A DNA stretch of 64,000 bases from Pseudomonas matsuisoli (GCF_014647635.1 NZ_BMPO01000001.1:620001-684000), one strand, 5' to 3'; numbered from the stretch's first letter, positions 56,995 to 64,000 are shown. The notes: generated by a model from the sequence alone, not told the origin. Made by a program: numbers and translations.

Positions 56995-57627
56995 ATGACA
57001 GCAGCAAACGTCTACCAACAGCGCCCAGACGACAGCGTCAAAGCCGAATCCCCGTTGCATCACGCCGGCTTCAATGAATTGGCCGGCAAAGGCAAATCCG
57101 GCGCAGGTGTGACCCTGCGCGAGAAAAAGTTGCTCGCCCATCTCACCTTGCGCGGAGATAGCCGCGACCCCGCGTTCGCCGAAGGCGTGCACAACGCCTT
57201 GGGCCTCGAACTCCCCGCGGCCCTGAGCCTTTCCACCCGAGACCATGTCTCGCTGCAATGGATCGGCCCGGACGAATTTCTGCTCATCGCGCCCCGCGGT
57301 GAGGAATTTGCCATCGAACAAAAGCTGCGCCTGGCGCTGGGCGAGCAGCATATCCAGGTCGTCAACGTCAGTGGCGGCCAAACGATTCTCGAATTGAGCG
57401 GCCCAAAGGCGCGCGACGTGCTGATGAAGTCGACGAGCTATGACGTGCATCCGAATACCTTCCCGGTAGGCAAGGCGGTCGGCAGCGTGTTCGCGAAGAC
57501 CCAGCTGTACATCCGCCATACCGGTGACGACACCTACGAACTGCTGGTGCGCCGCAGCTTCGCAGATTACATCTGGGCCTGGTTGCAGGATGCCAGCGGC
57601 GAGTACGGGTTGGCGGTGGAAGGCTGA
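56995..57627 (+). CDS. soxG: Sarcosine oxidase subunit gamma
   Basis: 210 residues with a truncated T-protein-like fold: LREKKLLAHLTLRGD, LQWIGPDEFLLIAP, QTILELSGPKARDVLMK, TQLYIRHTGDDTYELLVRRSFADYIWAWL. It completes the heterotetramer. Start 56995 is the first ATG after the repeat; the longer frame runs through repeat sequence. Confidence 0.95.
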   Translation: MTAANVYQQRPDDSVKAESPLHHAGFNELAGKGKSGAGVTLREKKLLAHLTLRGDSRDPAFAEGVHNALGLELPAALSLSTRDHVSLQWIGPDEFLLIAPRGEEFAIEQKLRLALGEQHIQVVNVSGGQTILELSGPKARDVLMKSTSYDVHPNTFPVGKAVGSVFAKTQLYIRHTGDDTYELLVRRSFADYIWAWLQDASGEYGLAVEG

Positions 57628-57638
57628 GTAAATTCCTC

Positions 57639-57707
57639 TGTGGGAGCGGGCCATGCCCGCGATGAGCCCGCCAGATAGACATAGCGGGCATGGCCCGCTC
57701 CCACAGG
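57639..57707. repeat. REP inverted pair between soxG and purU
   Basis: TGTGGGAGCGGGCCATGCCC (57639-57658) with its inverted copy GGGCATGGCCCGCTCCCACA (57686-57705) forms a BIME-like unit that could fold into a long hairpin of more than 20 bp in the transcript. Confidence 0.85.
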
Positions 57708-57746
57708 AAACGCCACCGGCGCAACACCCAACTAGGAAACCTGGAC

Positions 57747-58604
57747 ATGAGCCGCACCCCCGACACCTGGATCCTCACCGCGCAATGCCCAAGTCTGCTG
57801 GGCACGGTGGACGTGGTCACGCGCTTCCTGTTCGAGCAAGGTTGCTATGTCACCGAGCACCACAGCTTCGATGATCGGCTCTCGAGCCGCTTCTTCATTC
57901 GCGTCGAATTTCGCGCCCCTGCCGGATTCGACGAGGATGGATTCCGCGACAAACTGGCCGAACAGGTCACGCCGTTCGACATGCAGACCGAACTCACACC
58001 GCCCGGCTACCGTGCCAAGGTGGTGATCATGGTCTCCAAGGCCGACCATTGCCTGAACGACCTGCTCTACCGCCAGCGCATCGGGCAATTGCCCATGGAG
58101 ATCACCGCGGTCATTTCCAATCATCCGGATCTCGCGCATTTGGCTGAGTGGCACGGAATTCCTTACCACCATTTCCCACTCAATCCGAACGACAAGCCTG
58201 TTCAGGAACGCAAAGTGCTGCAGGTCGTCAAGGACACGGGGGCCGAGTTAGTGGTGCTTGCACGCTACATGCAGGTGCTGTCTGCCGATATGTGCAACCG
58301 GCTCGATGGCCGCGCAATCAACATTCACCATTCGCTGCTACCGGGCTTCAAGGGTGCCAAGCCCTATCACCAGGCGTATCAGAAGGGCGTGAAGCTGGTT
58401 GGCGCGACGGCACACTTCATCAATAACGATCTCGATGAAGGGCCGATCATCGCCCAGGGCGTCGAAAGCGTGGACCACGCGCATTACCCTGAGGATCTGG
58501 TCGCCAAGGGTCGCGATATCGAATGCCTGACACTGGCGCGGGCCGTGGGCTACTTTCTGGAAAGGCGGGTTTTCCTTAACGCTAATAGGACGGTGGTGCT
58601 TTAG
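57747..58604 (+). CDS. purU: Formyltetrahydrofolate deformylase
   Basis: 285 residues. An N-terminal ACT domain (about 5-85, WILTAQCPSLLGTVDVVTRFLFEQGCYV) is followed by a formyltransferase-like domain. The catalytic Asn-His-Asp are in INIHHSLLPGFKGAKPYHQA and NNDLDEGPIIAQ. It hydrolyses 10-formyl-THF to formate and THF, regenerating THF for sarcosine oxidation. It follows soxG with only a repeat pair between. Confidence 0.95.
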   Translation: MSRTPDTWILTAQCPSLLGTVDVVTRFLFEQGCYVTEHHSFDDRLSSRFFIRVEFRAPAGFDEDGFRDKLAEQVTPFDMQTELTPPGYRAKVVIMVSKADHCLNDLLYRQRIGQLPMEITAVISNHPDLAHLAEWHGIPYHHFPLNPNDKPVQERKVLQVVKDTGAELVVLARYMQVLSADMCNRLDGRAINIHHSLLPGFKGAKPYHQAYQKGVKLVGATAHFINNDLDEGPIIAQGVESVDHAHYPEDLVAKGRDIECLTLARAVGYFLERRVFLNANRTVVL

Positions 58605-58619
58605 GTCGGCGCCGTCTTG

Positions 58620-58700
58620 GATCGCCCACAAGCTGATCGCAGCCCGGTGGACTCCTACAAAAGCAGTCTCCCTGTAGGAGCCCATTCATGGGCGATCGCT
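58620..58700. repeat. REP-like inverted pair between purU and fdhA
   Basis: GATCGCCCACAAGCTGATCG begins one unit that ends ACTCCTAC (58620-58658). The opposite unit starts GTAGGAGCCCATTCATGGGC (58674-58700, ending GATCGCT). The same two-unit arrangement is seen at 60077-60180. Confidence 0.8.
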
Positions 58701-58838
58701 CTTAACGCTCAAAAACTGCCACATAGATTTACCCACCAGCCGCGCCTTCGGTGGACGCAACAGACAAGCACGTAACTCCGCATACATCCCGCGCGGCACC
58801 CGCCTCGCGCTGTATCGACAACAACAAAGGAGAATCAC

Positions 58839-60038
58839 ATGTCTGACAATCGCGGCGTCGTCTACCTCGGCACAGGCAAGGTAGAAGTCCAGAAAATTGA
58901 CTACCCGAAGATGCAGGACCCGCGCGGCAACAAGATCGAGCACGGTGTCATCCTCAAGGTCGTCTCCACCAACATTTGCGGCTCCGACCAACACATGGTC
59001 CGCGGCCGAACCACGGCCCAAGTCGGCCTCGTGCTCGGCCACGAGATCACCGGCGAAATCATCGAAAAAGGGCGTGACGTCGAGCGCCTGGCAATCGGCG
59101 ATCTGGTCTCTGTTCCCTTTAACGTCGCCTGCGGACGCTGCCGGTCTTGCAAGGAACAGCACACGGGTGTCTGCCTGACCGTTAACCCGGCACGGGCGGG
59201 TGGCGCGTACGGTTACGTCGACATGGGCGACTGGACCGGGGGCCAGGCGGAATACGTGCTTGTGCCCTACGCCGATTTCAACCTGCTCAAGCTGCCGGAT
59301 CGCGACAAGGCCATGGAGAAAATCCGCGACCTCACCTGCCTGTCGGACATTCTGCCCACCGGCTACCACGGCGCGGTCACCGCAGGCGTTGGCCCAGGCA
59401 GCACGGTCTATGTCGCCGGTGCCGGCCCAGTCGGTCTTGCCGCAGCCGCCTCCGCACGTTTGCTGGGCGCTGCCGTGGTGATCGTGGGTGATCTCAACCC
59501 GGCTCGCCTACAGCATGCGAAATCCCAAGGCTTCGAAGTGGTCGATCTGTCCCAAGACACACCGCTGCACGAGCAGATCGCAGGCCTGCTGGGCGAACCG
59601 GAAGTGGATTGCGCCGTCGATGCGGTGGGCTTCGAGGCCCGGGGGCATGGGCATACCGGTTCGCAAAGCGAAGCGCCCGCCACCGTGCTGAACTCACTGA
59701 TGCAGGTCACCCGCGTCGCCGGCAAGATTGGCATTCCCGGCCTCTACGTCACCGAGGACCCAGGCGCCGTCGATGCTGCCGCCAAACAAGGTGCTTTGAG
59801 CGTTCGCTTCGGCCTCGGCTGGGCGAAATCTCACAGTTTCCACACCGGCCAGACTCCGACCATGAAGTACAACCGCCAGCTGATGCAGGCCATCATGTGG
59901 GACCGCATCAACATCGCTGATGTGGTGGGTGTGCAGGTCATCAGCCTGGACGAGGCGCCGCGTGGATACAGCGAGTTCGATTCGGGCGTTCCGAAGAAAT
60001 TCGTCATCGATCCGCACAAGACGTTTAGCGCGGCTTGA
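58839..60038 (+). CDS. fdhA: Glutathione-independent formaldehyde dehydrogenase
   Basis: A 399-residue zinc-containing medium-chain dehydrogenase. The catalytic zinc ligands are in NICGSDQHM and GLVLGHEITG; the structural zinc cysteines are in CGRCRSCKEQHTGVC. The NAD-binding motif is VAGAGPVGLAAAA. It oxidises formaldehyde to formate without glutathione, using tightly bound NAD, and protects against formaldehyde from demethylation of betaine-derived compounds. AAGGAG precedes the ATG. Confidence 0.96.
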   Translation: MSDNRGVVYLGTGKVEVQKIDYPKMQDPRGNKIEHGVILKVVSTNICGSDQHMVRGRTTAQVGLVLGHEITGEIIEKGRDVERLAIGDLVSVPFNVACGRCRSCKEQHTGVCLTVNPARAGGAYGYVDMGDWTGGQAEYVLVPYADFNLLKLPDRDKAMEKIRDLTCLSDILPTGYHGAVTAGVGPGSTVYVAGAGPVGLAAAASARLLGAAVVIVGDLNPARLQHAKSQGFEVVDLSQDTPLHEQIAGLLGEPEVDCAVDAVGFEARGHGHTGSQSEAPATVLNSLMQVTRVAGKIGIPGLYVTEDPGAVDAAAKQGALSVRFGLGWAKSHSFHTGQTPTMKYNRQLMQAIMWDRINIADVVGVQVISLDEAPRGYSEFDSGVPKKFVIDPHKTFSAA

Positions 60039-60076
60039 TACGGCTGGAAGCCTCAAGCTAATAGAGAATGCTTTTC

Positions 60077-60180
60077 TGTAGGAGCCCACTTGTGGGCGAT
60101 CGCGTACCGCCAGGCAATGCGGTGTTGTCGGTTAGATCTGGATCGCCCACAAGCTGAGCGCAGCCCGGTGGGCTCCTACA
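60077..60180. repeat. REP-like inverted pair between fdhA and the VOC gene
   Basis: TGTAGGAGCCCACTTGTGGG begins the left unit (to 60103) and GATCGCCCACAAGCTGAGCG begins the right unit, ending GGGCTCCTACA (60141-60180). It is the same pair type as at 58620-58700, with a different spacer. Confidence 0.8.
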
Positions 60181-60247
60181 GAGAGCAAGAACCGTGACCC
60201 CTCCTCTCCTTGCTACCCTGTGTCCTGAATACGAACAGGAGCGCACC

Positions 60248-60685
60248 ATGTCTTTCGACCCCCGCATCTCCCTCATTACCGTCGGCGTATCGGATGTTCA
60301 GAGCAGTGCTGCCTTCTACGAACGCCTGGGCTGGAAACGATCGTCTGCCTCCCAAGAAGGGATCGTATTCATCAAGCTCAAGGGCATCGCCCTGGGATTG
60401 TTTTCCCGCGAGGAGTTGGCGAAGGACGCGCATCAAGATGGCAACGCAACACCGGGCACCTTCTCCGGCGTCACCCTCGCCCACAACCTGGAAAGCCCGG
60501 AAGCCGTCGATGCTGCCATGGCCCATGCCATTGCATCGGGCGCGACGCTTGTAAAAGCACCCGAGAAAACCTTCTGGGGCGGCTACTCCGGATACTTCGC
60601 CGATCCCGACGGGCACCTCTGGGAATTGGCCTATAACCCACTTTCACCGCTGGACGCCGACGGCCACATGACCTTGCCGGAATGA
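60248..60685 (+). CDS. VOC family protein
   Basis: 145 residues, two beta-alpha-beta-beta-beta modules (ISLITVGVSDVQSSAAFYERLGWKR and GYSGYFADPDGHLWELAYNP). The metal ligands of glyoxalases are partly kept (the Glu in DGHLWELA). The substrate is unknown. AGGAG lies six bases before ATG 60248. Confidence 0.88.
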   Translation: MSFDPRISLITVGVSDVQSSAAFYERLGWKRSSASQEGIVFIKLKGIALGLFSREELAKDAHQDGNATPGTFSGVTLAHNLESPEAVDAAMAHAIASGATLVKAPEKTFWGGYSGYFADPDGHLWELAYNPLSPLDADGHMTLPE

Positions 60686-60752
60686 ACGATCTTGCCGCCG
60701 GCCTCGGACTCGCTATGCTTGCCGCTCTCCCATAACGACAAATGGAGTCCCA

Positions 60753-61046
60753 ATGCCCTACCTCATCGAAACCTTCGACAAACCCGGCAGCGCACAGCTG
60801 CGCGCGGACAACCGTCCGGACCATCTGGAGTTTCTACGTCAGAACGCCTCCCAACTGCTGGCCTGCGGTGCCAAGCTCGACGCCGACGGGGTGGCGACCG
60901 GCAGCGTGTACATCATCGACGTCGAGACAGAGGAAGAAGCCAAAGCCTTCCTGGCACAGGACCCATTTTCCAAGGTCGGCCTTCCTGGTGAGATCAAATC
61001 GACAAGCTGGCGTAAGGTAATTCTCGACGGCAAAGCCTACGTCTGA
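60753..61046 (+). CDS. YciI family protein
   Basis: A 97-residue YCII-type ferredoxin-fold protein. The expected His-Asp pair is seen in NRPDHLEFLRQN, and the family's C-terminal pattern is AKAFLAQDPFSKVGLPGEI. Members are small putative enzymes with unknown substrates. TGGAG precedes the ATG. It follows the VOC gene by 67 bases. Confidence 0.88.
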   Translation: MPYLIETFDKPGSAQLRADNRPDHLEFLRQNASQLLACGAKLDADGVATGSVYIIDVETEEEAKAFLAQDPFSKVGLPGEIKSTSWRKVILDGKAYV

Positions 61047-61190
61047 GACTCAACCCGGCAGCGTCCCCGCCTGATCCTTATGCAAATCCTTCCCGTCGCC
61101 CGACCAGACGAGGGGAAGGCCCGGTTTTGCGGCCGCTGTCCGAATCTGAGCGACCGCTGACCTTAACAAATGTCCGGATCGGCGCGAGGA

Positions 61191-61213
61191 TGAGGCTCCC
61201 CAAAGGAGCCTCA
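61191..61213 (+). promoter_or_regulatory. Hairpin enclosing the ribosome-binding site of the DUF1348 gene
   Basis: TGAGGCTCC (61191-61199) pairs perfectly with GGAGCCTCA (61205-61213) over a five-base loop. The Shine-Dalgarno AAAGGAG (61202-61208) lies in the loop and 3' arm, and the ATG follows at 61215. The structure would block ribosome binding unless opened. Confidence 0.65.
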
Positions 61214-61214
61214 C

Positions 61215-61685
61215 ATGACCGACTCTCGACCACCCCTTCCGCCGTTCGATCACGCCTCCGCCACCCAAAAAGTTCGCGCCGCTGAAGACGGCTGGAACGG
61301 CCGCAACCCGCACAAAGTGTCGCTCGCCTACAGCCAGGACAGCCGATGGCGAAACCGTAATGAGTTCTTCAGCGGGCGCGAGGCTATCGTGGATTTCCTC
61401 ACCCGCAAATGGCAGCGCGAACAGGAGTACCGGCTGATCAAGGAGTTGTGGGCATTTACTGACGCCCGCATCGCGGTCCGCTTCGCCTACGAATGGCACG
61501 ACGCCAACGGGCAGTGGTTTCGCGCCTATGGCAATGAGAATTGGGCATTCGACGAATACGGTCTGATGGTCGAACGCCACGCCAGCATCAATGATCTTGC
61601 GATTGCAGAAGCGGATCGCCTCTTCCATTGGCCACAAGGGCGCCGCCCGGACGATCATCCGTCGTTGAGTGAGTTGGGCCTATAG
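61215..61685 (+). CDS. DUF1348 (SnoaL/NTF2-like) protein
   Basis: 156 residues of the NTF2-like fold, with the DUF1348 signature [39 protein letters not shown]. No catalytic residues are assigned in the family. AAGGAG precedes the ATG but lies in a hairpin. It is flanked by a REP-like unit downstream. It is probably an independent gene. Confidence 0.88.
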   Translation: MTDSRPPLPPFDHASATQKVRAAEDGWNGRNPHKVSLAYSQDSRWRNRNEFFSGREAIVDFLTRKWQREQEYRLIKELWAFTDARIAVRFAYEWHDANGQWFRAYGNENWAFDEYGLMVERHASINDLAIAEADRLFHWPQGRRPDDHPSLSELGL

Positions 61686-61700
61686 CCGACACTAATTTTT

Positions 61701-61760
61701 TGTAGGGGCGGCCGGGCAGCGATCTGCTTCAGTCGCCTTGGCGGCTAAAGCCGCCCCTAC
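61701..61760. repeat. REP-like inverted pair of the GTAGGGGCGGC family
   Basis: TGTAGGGGCGGCCGGG at the left and GGCTAAAGCCGCCCCTAC at the right face each other. The left end shares GTAGGGGCG with 39184-39206. Confidence 0.75.
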
Positions 61761-61821
61761 ATTTACGTGCTCACATCTACTTTCGCCGTTACCCTCACCC
61801 ACGCATCCAGAGCGCATGTCA

Positions 61822-61837
61822 TGTCGTAATCACGACA
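61822..61837 (+). promoter_or_regulatory. TGTCGT/ACGACA inverted repeat before the M19 gene
   Basis: TGTCGTAATCACGACA is a perfect 6-bp inverted repeat with a four-base spacer, about 120 bases before the start codon. It shares the TGTCG element with the glyA upstream cluster. It is a candidate operator only. Confidence 0.45.
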
Positions 61838-61957
61838 ACGTTGACGTTCCTAGAAAACCCCCAGTCGTTTTTGCATCGGGGCGCTCGAATGCCGAGGGAT
61901 AAGCTGCCCCCAAAGCGTTGCCAACCGATGCGACGCGCCAAACCTGAGGGCAGCCTG

Positions 61958-62935
61958 ATGACACCCGCCGAACTTCACGCCGACAGCATCGTCGTCGATG
62001 GTCTGATCATCGCCAAATGGGACCGCGAGCTTTTCGAAGACATGCGTAAAGGCGGCCTGACGATGGCCAACTGCACCGTGTCGGTCTGGGAAGGCTTCCA
62101 GCAGACGATGAACAGCATCGCCGACAAGCAGAAGCTCATCCGTGAAAACGGCGACTTGGTGATGCAGGTGCGCAACACCGCAGACATCCGCAAAGCCAAG
62201 GAGCTGGGCAAGACCGGCATCCTCTTCGGCTTCCAGAACGCACATGCCTACGAAGACCAGATTGGCTACGTGGAGCTCTTCAAGCAGCTCGGCGTGGGCA
62301 TCGTGCAGATGTGCTACAACACCCAGAACCTCGTGGGCACTGGCTGCTATGAGCGTGATGGCGGGCTGTCCGGCTTCGGCCGCGAGATCGTCGCCGAGAT
62401 GAACCGCGTCGGCGTCATGTGCGACCTGTCCCACGTCGGCAGCAAGACCAGCGAGGAAGTCATCCTCGAATCGAAGAAGCCAGTCACCTACTCCCACTGC
62501 CTGCCCTCCGGCCTCAAGGAACACCCGCGCAACAAGTCAGACGAAGAACTCAAGTTCATCGCCGACCACGGTGGCTTCGTCGGCGTGACCATGTTCACGC
62601 CATTCCTCGCCAAAGGGATCGACGCCACCATCGACGACTACGCCGAAGCCATCGAGTACGTGATGAACATCGTCGGTGAGGACTCCATCGGCATCGGAAC
62701 CGACTTCACTCAGGGCCATGGTCAGGACTTCTTCGAATACCTGACCCACGACAAGGGCTACGCTCGCCGCCTGACCCGCTTCGGCAAGATCATCAACCCA
62801 CTGGGCATCCGTACCGTGGGCGAATTCCCAAACCTCACCGAGACCTTGCTCAAGCGCGGCCACTCGGAGCGCACCGTGCGCAAGATCATGGGCGAGAACT
62901 GGGTGCGCATCCTCGCCGACGTCTGGGGCGAATAA
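61958..62935 (+). CDS. M19 (membrane dipeptidase) family protein of the glycine betaine locus
   Basis: 325 residues, TIM-barrel M19 family. Kept elements are DLSHVGSKT and PVTYSHCLPSG, the histidines that bind the second metal and the bridging site, and IGIGTDFTQGHG. The first metal motif (usually HxD in DGHNDL) reads DGLIIAKWD, and the bridging glutamate region (usually EG) reads GFQNAH, so classical dipeptidase activity is doubtful. A near-identical gene (PA5396) precedes the V4R and dgcA genes in P. aeruginosa. ATG 61958 has GAGGG upstream; the longer frame from 61841 is rejected. Confidence 0.9.
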   Translation: MTPAELHADSIVVDGLIIAKWDRELFEDMRKGGLTMANCTVSVWEGFQQTMNSIADKQKLIRENGDLVMQVRNTADIRKAKELGKTGILFGFQNAHAYEDQIGYVELFKQLGVGIVQMCYNTQNLVGTGCYERDGGLSGFGREIVAEMNRVGVMCDLSHVGSKTSEEVILESKKPVTYSHCLPSGLKEHPRNKSDEELKFIADHGGFVGVTMFTPFLAKGIDATIDDYAEAIEYVMNIVGEDSIGIGTDFTQGHGQDFFEYLTHDKGYARRLTRFGKIINPLGIRTVGEFPNLTETLLKRGHSERTVRKIMGENWVRILADVWGE

Positions 62936-62938
62936 ACC

Positions 62939-63104
62939 GTAGGGTGGATGACGGCAGCGCCTCATCCACCGCCTCTACTGATGATCTGCGTGGATGGCTT
63001 CGGCCATCCACCCTACGACGCCTCGAACGTTTCCCGTAGGGCGGGTGCAACCCGCGCAACGCAAACAGCCGAACATTCGTAAACGCGGGTTTCACCCGCC
63101 CTAC
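62939..63104. repeat. Four REP-like units between the M19 and V4R genes
   Basis: Two inverted pairs in succession: GTAGGGTGGATGACGG... (62939-62970) facing ...GGCCATCCACCCTAC (62990-63016), then GTAGGGCGGGTGCAACCCGC (63036-63055) facing GCGGGTTTCACCCGCCCTAC (63085-63104). They fill nearly the whole gap. Confidence 0.85.
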
Positions 63105-63118
63105 CTAGGATTGAACAC

Positions 63119-63649
63119 ATGGCCTCTCACGCCCCCGAAATGCCCATTCAGGTCGATGACGAAACTGGCGTCTGGACCACCGACGCCCTGCCGATGCTCT
63201 ACGTCCCCCGGCACTTTTTCGTCAACAACCACATGGGCATCGAGGAAGTACTCGGCGCCGATAAATACGCCGAAATTCTCTATAAGGCCGGCTACAAATC
63301 CGCCTGGCACTGGTGCGAGAAAGAGGCCGAGTGCCATGGCATCGAAGGCGCGGCGGTGTTTGAGCACTACATGAAGCGCTTGTCGCAGCGCGGCTGGGGC
63401 CTGTTCGAAACGCAGAAACTCGATCTGGAGACTGGCTACGCGGAAGTGAAGCTCAAGCACTCCGCCTTTGTGTACGTGTACGGCAAGGTCAACCGCAAGG
63501 TGGATTACATGTTCACCGGCTGGTTCTCCGGTGCCATCGACCAGATCCTCGCCGCCAAGGGCAGCCCGATCCGCACCGTCAGCGTGCAGGAGTACAGCGG
63601 CTCCGAAGACGGGCATGACGAGGGTTTGTTCATCACCCGGCCGCTTTGA
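63119..63649 (+). CDS. V4R-like/DUF5943 protein linked to dgcA
   Basis: A 176-residue soluble protein resembling the 4-vinyl-reductase (V4R) small-molecule-binding fold, with LYVPRHFFVNNHMGIEEVLGADKYAEILYKAGYKSAWHWCEKEAECHG and YMFTGWFSGAIDQILA. The homologue in P. aeruginosa (PA5397) lies between the M19 gene and dgcA, as here. The function is unknown; ligand binding or a role in dimethylglycine demethylation is inferred from constant linkage. Confidence 0.85.
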   Translation: MASHAPEMPIQVDDETGVWTTDALPMLYVPRHFFVNNHMGIEEVLGADKYAEILYKAGYKSAWHWCEKEAECHGIEGAAVFEHYMKRLSQRGWGLFETQKLDLETGYAEVKLKHSAFVYVYGKVNRKVDYMFTGWFSGAIDQILAAKGSPIRTVSVQEYSGSEDGHDEGLFITRPL

Positions 63650-63658
63650 TTCTCCACG

Positions 63659-63778
63659 GTGGATGGCTTCGGCCATCCACCCTACGAAAGAGCCTCCGGG
63701 CCCAGACAAAAACGTAGGGCGGGTGCAACCCGCGTACAGCGCTCCATCGAGTGCCGCCGCGGGTTTCACCCGCCCTAC
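63659..63778. repeat. Three REP-like units after the V4R gene
   Basis: GGATGGCTTCGGCCATCCAC then CCTAC (63661-63685), GTAGGGCGGGTGCAACCCGC (63714-63733) and GCGGGTTTCACCCGCCCTAC (63759-63778). The last two form the same facing pair as at 63036-63104. Confidence 0.85.
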
Positions 63779-63798
63779 AAAAAACCGGATTAGACCTT

Positions 63799-63827
63799 GA
63801 GGTGGAAAACCTGCGGGGTTCCACCTC
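63799..63827 (+). terminator. Hairpin after the REP cluster
   Basis: GAGGTGGAA (63799-63807) and TTCCACCTC (63819-63827) form a perfect 9-bp stem with an 11-base loop. There is no T-tract after it, so it may be another repeat-derived structure rather than a terminator. Confidence 0.4.
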
Positions 63828-63839
63828 TGCGAATGAATA

Positions 63840-63962
63840 GGAAACGTAGCGAGCGAAGGGCAGGCAAGGCGGAGACGGGTGAGAAAAGCGGAGTTTACGT
63901 TTCGTAAATGAGCATTTTCGAATCCCGCCTCCAACGCAGCATGACCGAGCGCAGTAGTTTCC
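63840..63962 (+). repeat. MITE-like element upstream of dgcA (copy B)
   Basis: About 123 bases bounded by GGAAAC and GTTTCC-type ends (left GGAAACGTAGCGAGCG; right GAGCGCAGTAGTTTCC). It contains the core GCGGAGTTTACG-N4-GTAAATGAGCA (63888-63914), identical outside the four spacer bases to the core of copy A at 27307-27333. It ends 13 bases before the dgcA start. Confidence 0.75.
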
Positions 63963-63975
63963 GGGGGGAAGGAAA

Positions 63976-64000
63976 ATGGCTTTCGAAGCGCTGTTCCAGC
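63976..64000 (+). CDS. dgcA: Start of dgcA, dimethylglycine demethylase subunit (partial)
   Basis: The last 25 bases read ATG and then encode MAFEALFQ before the window ends. This matches the N-terminus of Pseudomonas DgcA (MAFEA-FQ). GGAAGGAAA lies just upstream as ribosome-binding site. The preceding M19 and V4R genes are the expected neighbours. DgcAB demethylates dimethylglycine to sarcosine, the substrate of SoxBDAG. Confidence 0.75.

Noticed and set aside
51067-57654. Long minus-strand frames opposite glyA, soxB and soxA
   Set aside because: Shadows of well-identified genes caused by codon bias; no homology recognised.
52018-63778. CRISPR array as explanation for the many repeats
   Set aside because: Units are palindromic, of several families, irregularly spaced and split between genes; no constant repeat-spacer pattern and no cas genes.

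Overview
The window looks like chromosomal DNA of a Pseudomonas sensu lato bacterium (Pseudomonadaceae). This rests on protein families and gene order: a DUF3509 protein, an AlgA-type enzyme beside yaaA, the folM-folX pair, the imelysin/di-haem iron operon close to colRS and groESL, typA-thiI-glnA, and the glycine betaine/sarcosine genes ltaE...glyA-soxBDAG-purU-fdhA. GC content is moderately high through most of the window. It drops visibly in the type VI effector/immunity genes (about 31.6-36 kb). No rRNA, tRNA, CRISPR array, transposase or prophage was recognised.

Layout. 0-9.4 kb: yaaA, a lone algA, small Pseudomonas proteins, LexA-boxed yebG, a SirB1-family protein, a MioC-like flavodoxin, and a pterin block (folM, folX, DUF1244, hopJ). 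9.6-11.7 kb: a GGDEF/EAL membrane protein with a degenerate cyclase motif. 11.7-16.9 kb: an iron-type operon (imelysin, di-haem protein, second imelysin, DUF1513) behind a candidate Fur box. 17-26.5 kb: colRS, groESL with a sigma32-like promoter, fxsA, a DUF481 protein, an alkyltransferase-like repair protein, an AmpG permease with an internal tandem duplication, and an OmpA lipoprotein. 26.5-31.6 kb: a metallo-hydrolase, then pqqF tightly linked to a DUF1302 outer-membrane protein. 31.8-39 kb: an orphan type VI secretion module (vgrG, DUF4123 adaptor, VasX-like membrane toxin, membrane immunity candidate). 39.3-44.6 kb: typA, thiI, and glnA with an NtrC box and a sigma54 promoter. 45-50.5 kb: ltaE with two small enzymes, traX-like gene and porin. 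50.7-64 kb: the C1/glycine betaine catabolic block.

The last block works as a pathway. DgcA (only its first codons are in the window) belongs to dimethylglycine demethylation. SoxBDAG oxidises sarcosine to glycine and passes the methyl carbon to tetrahydrofolate. GlyA interconverts glycine and serine, PurU releases formate from 10-formyl-THF, and FdhA oxidises formaldehyde. Almost every intergenic gap from 52 to 64 kb is filled with short palindromic repeats carrying a GTAGG or TGTGG head, often as inverted pairs. A larger MITE-like element lies directly in front of dgcA, and a related one abuts the pqqF stop codon.

The most interesting points are the VgrG-adaptor-toxin-immunity module, the 84-87-residue tandem duplication inside AmpG, the repeat-packed catabolic locus with its two MITE-like relatives, an M19-family 'dipeptidase' that seems to lack several metal ligands, and a hairpin that buries the ribosome-binding site of a DUF1348 gene.
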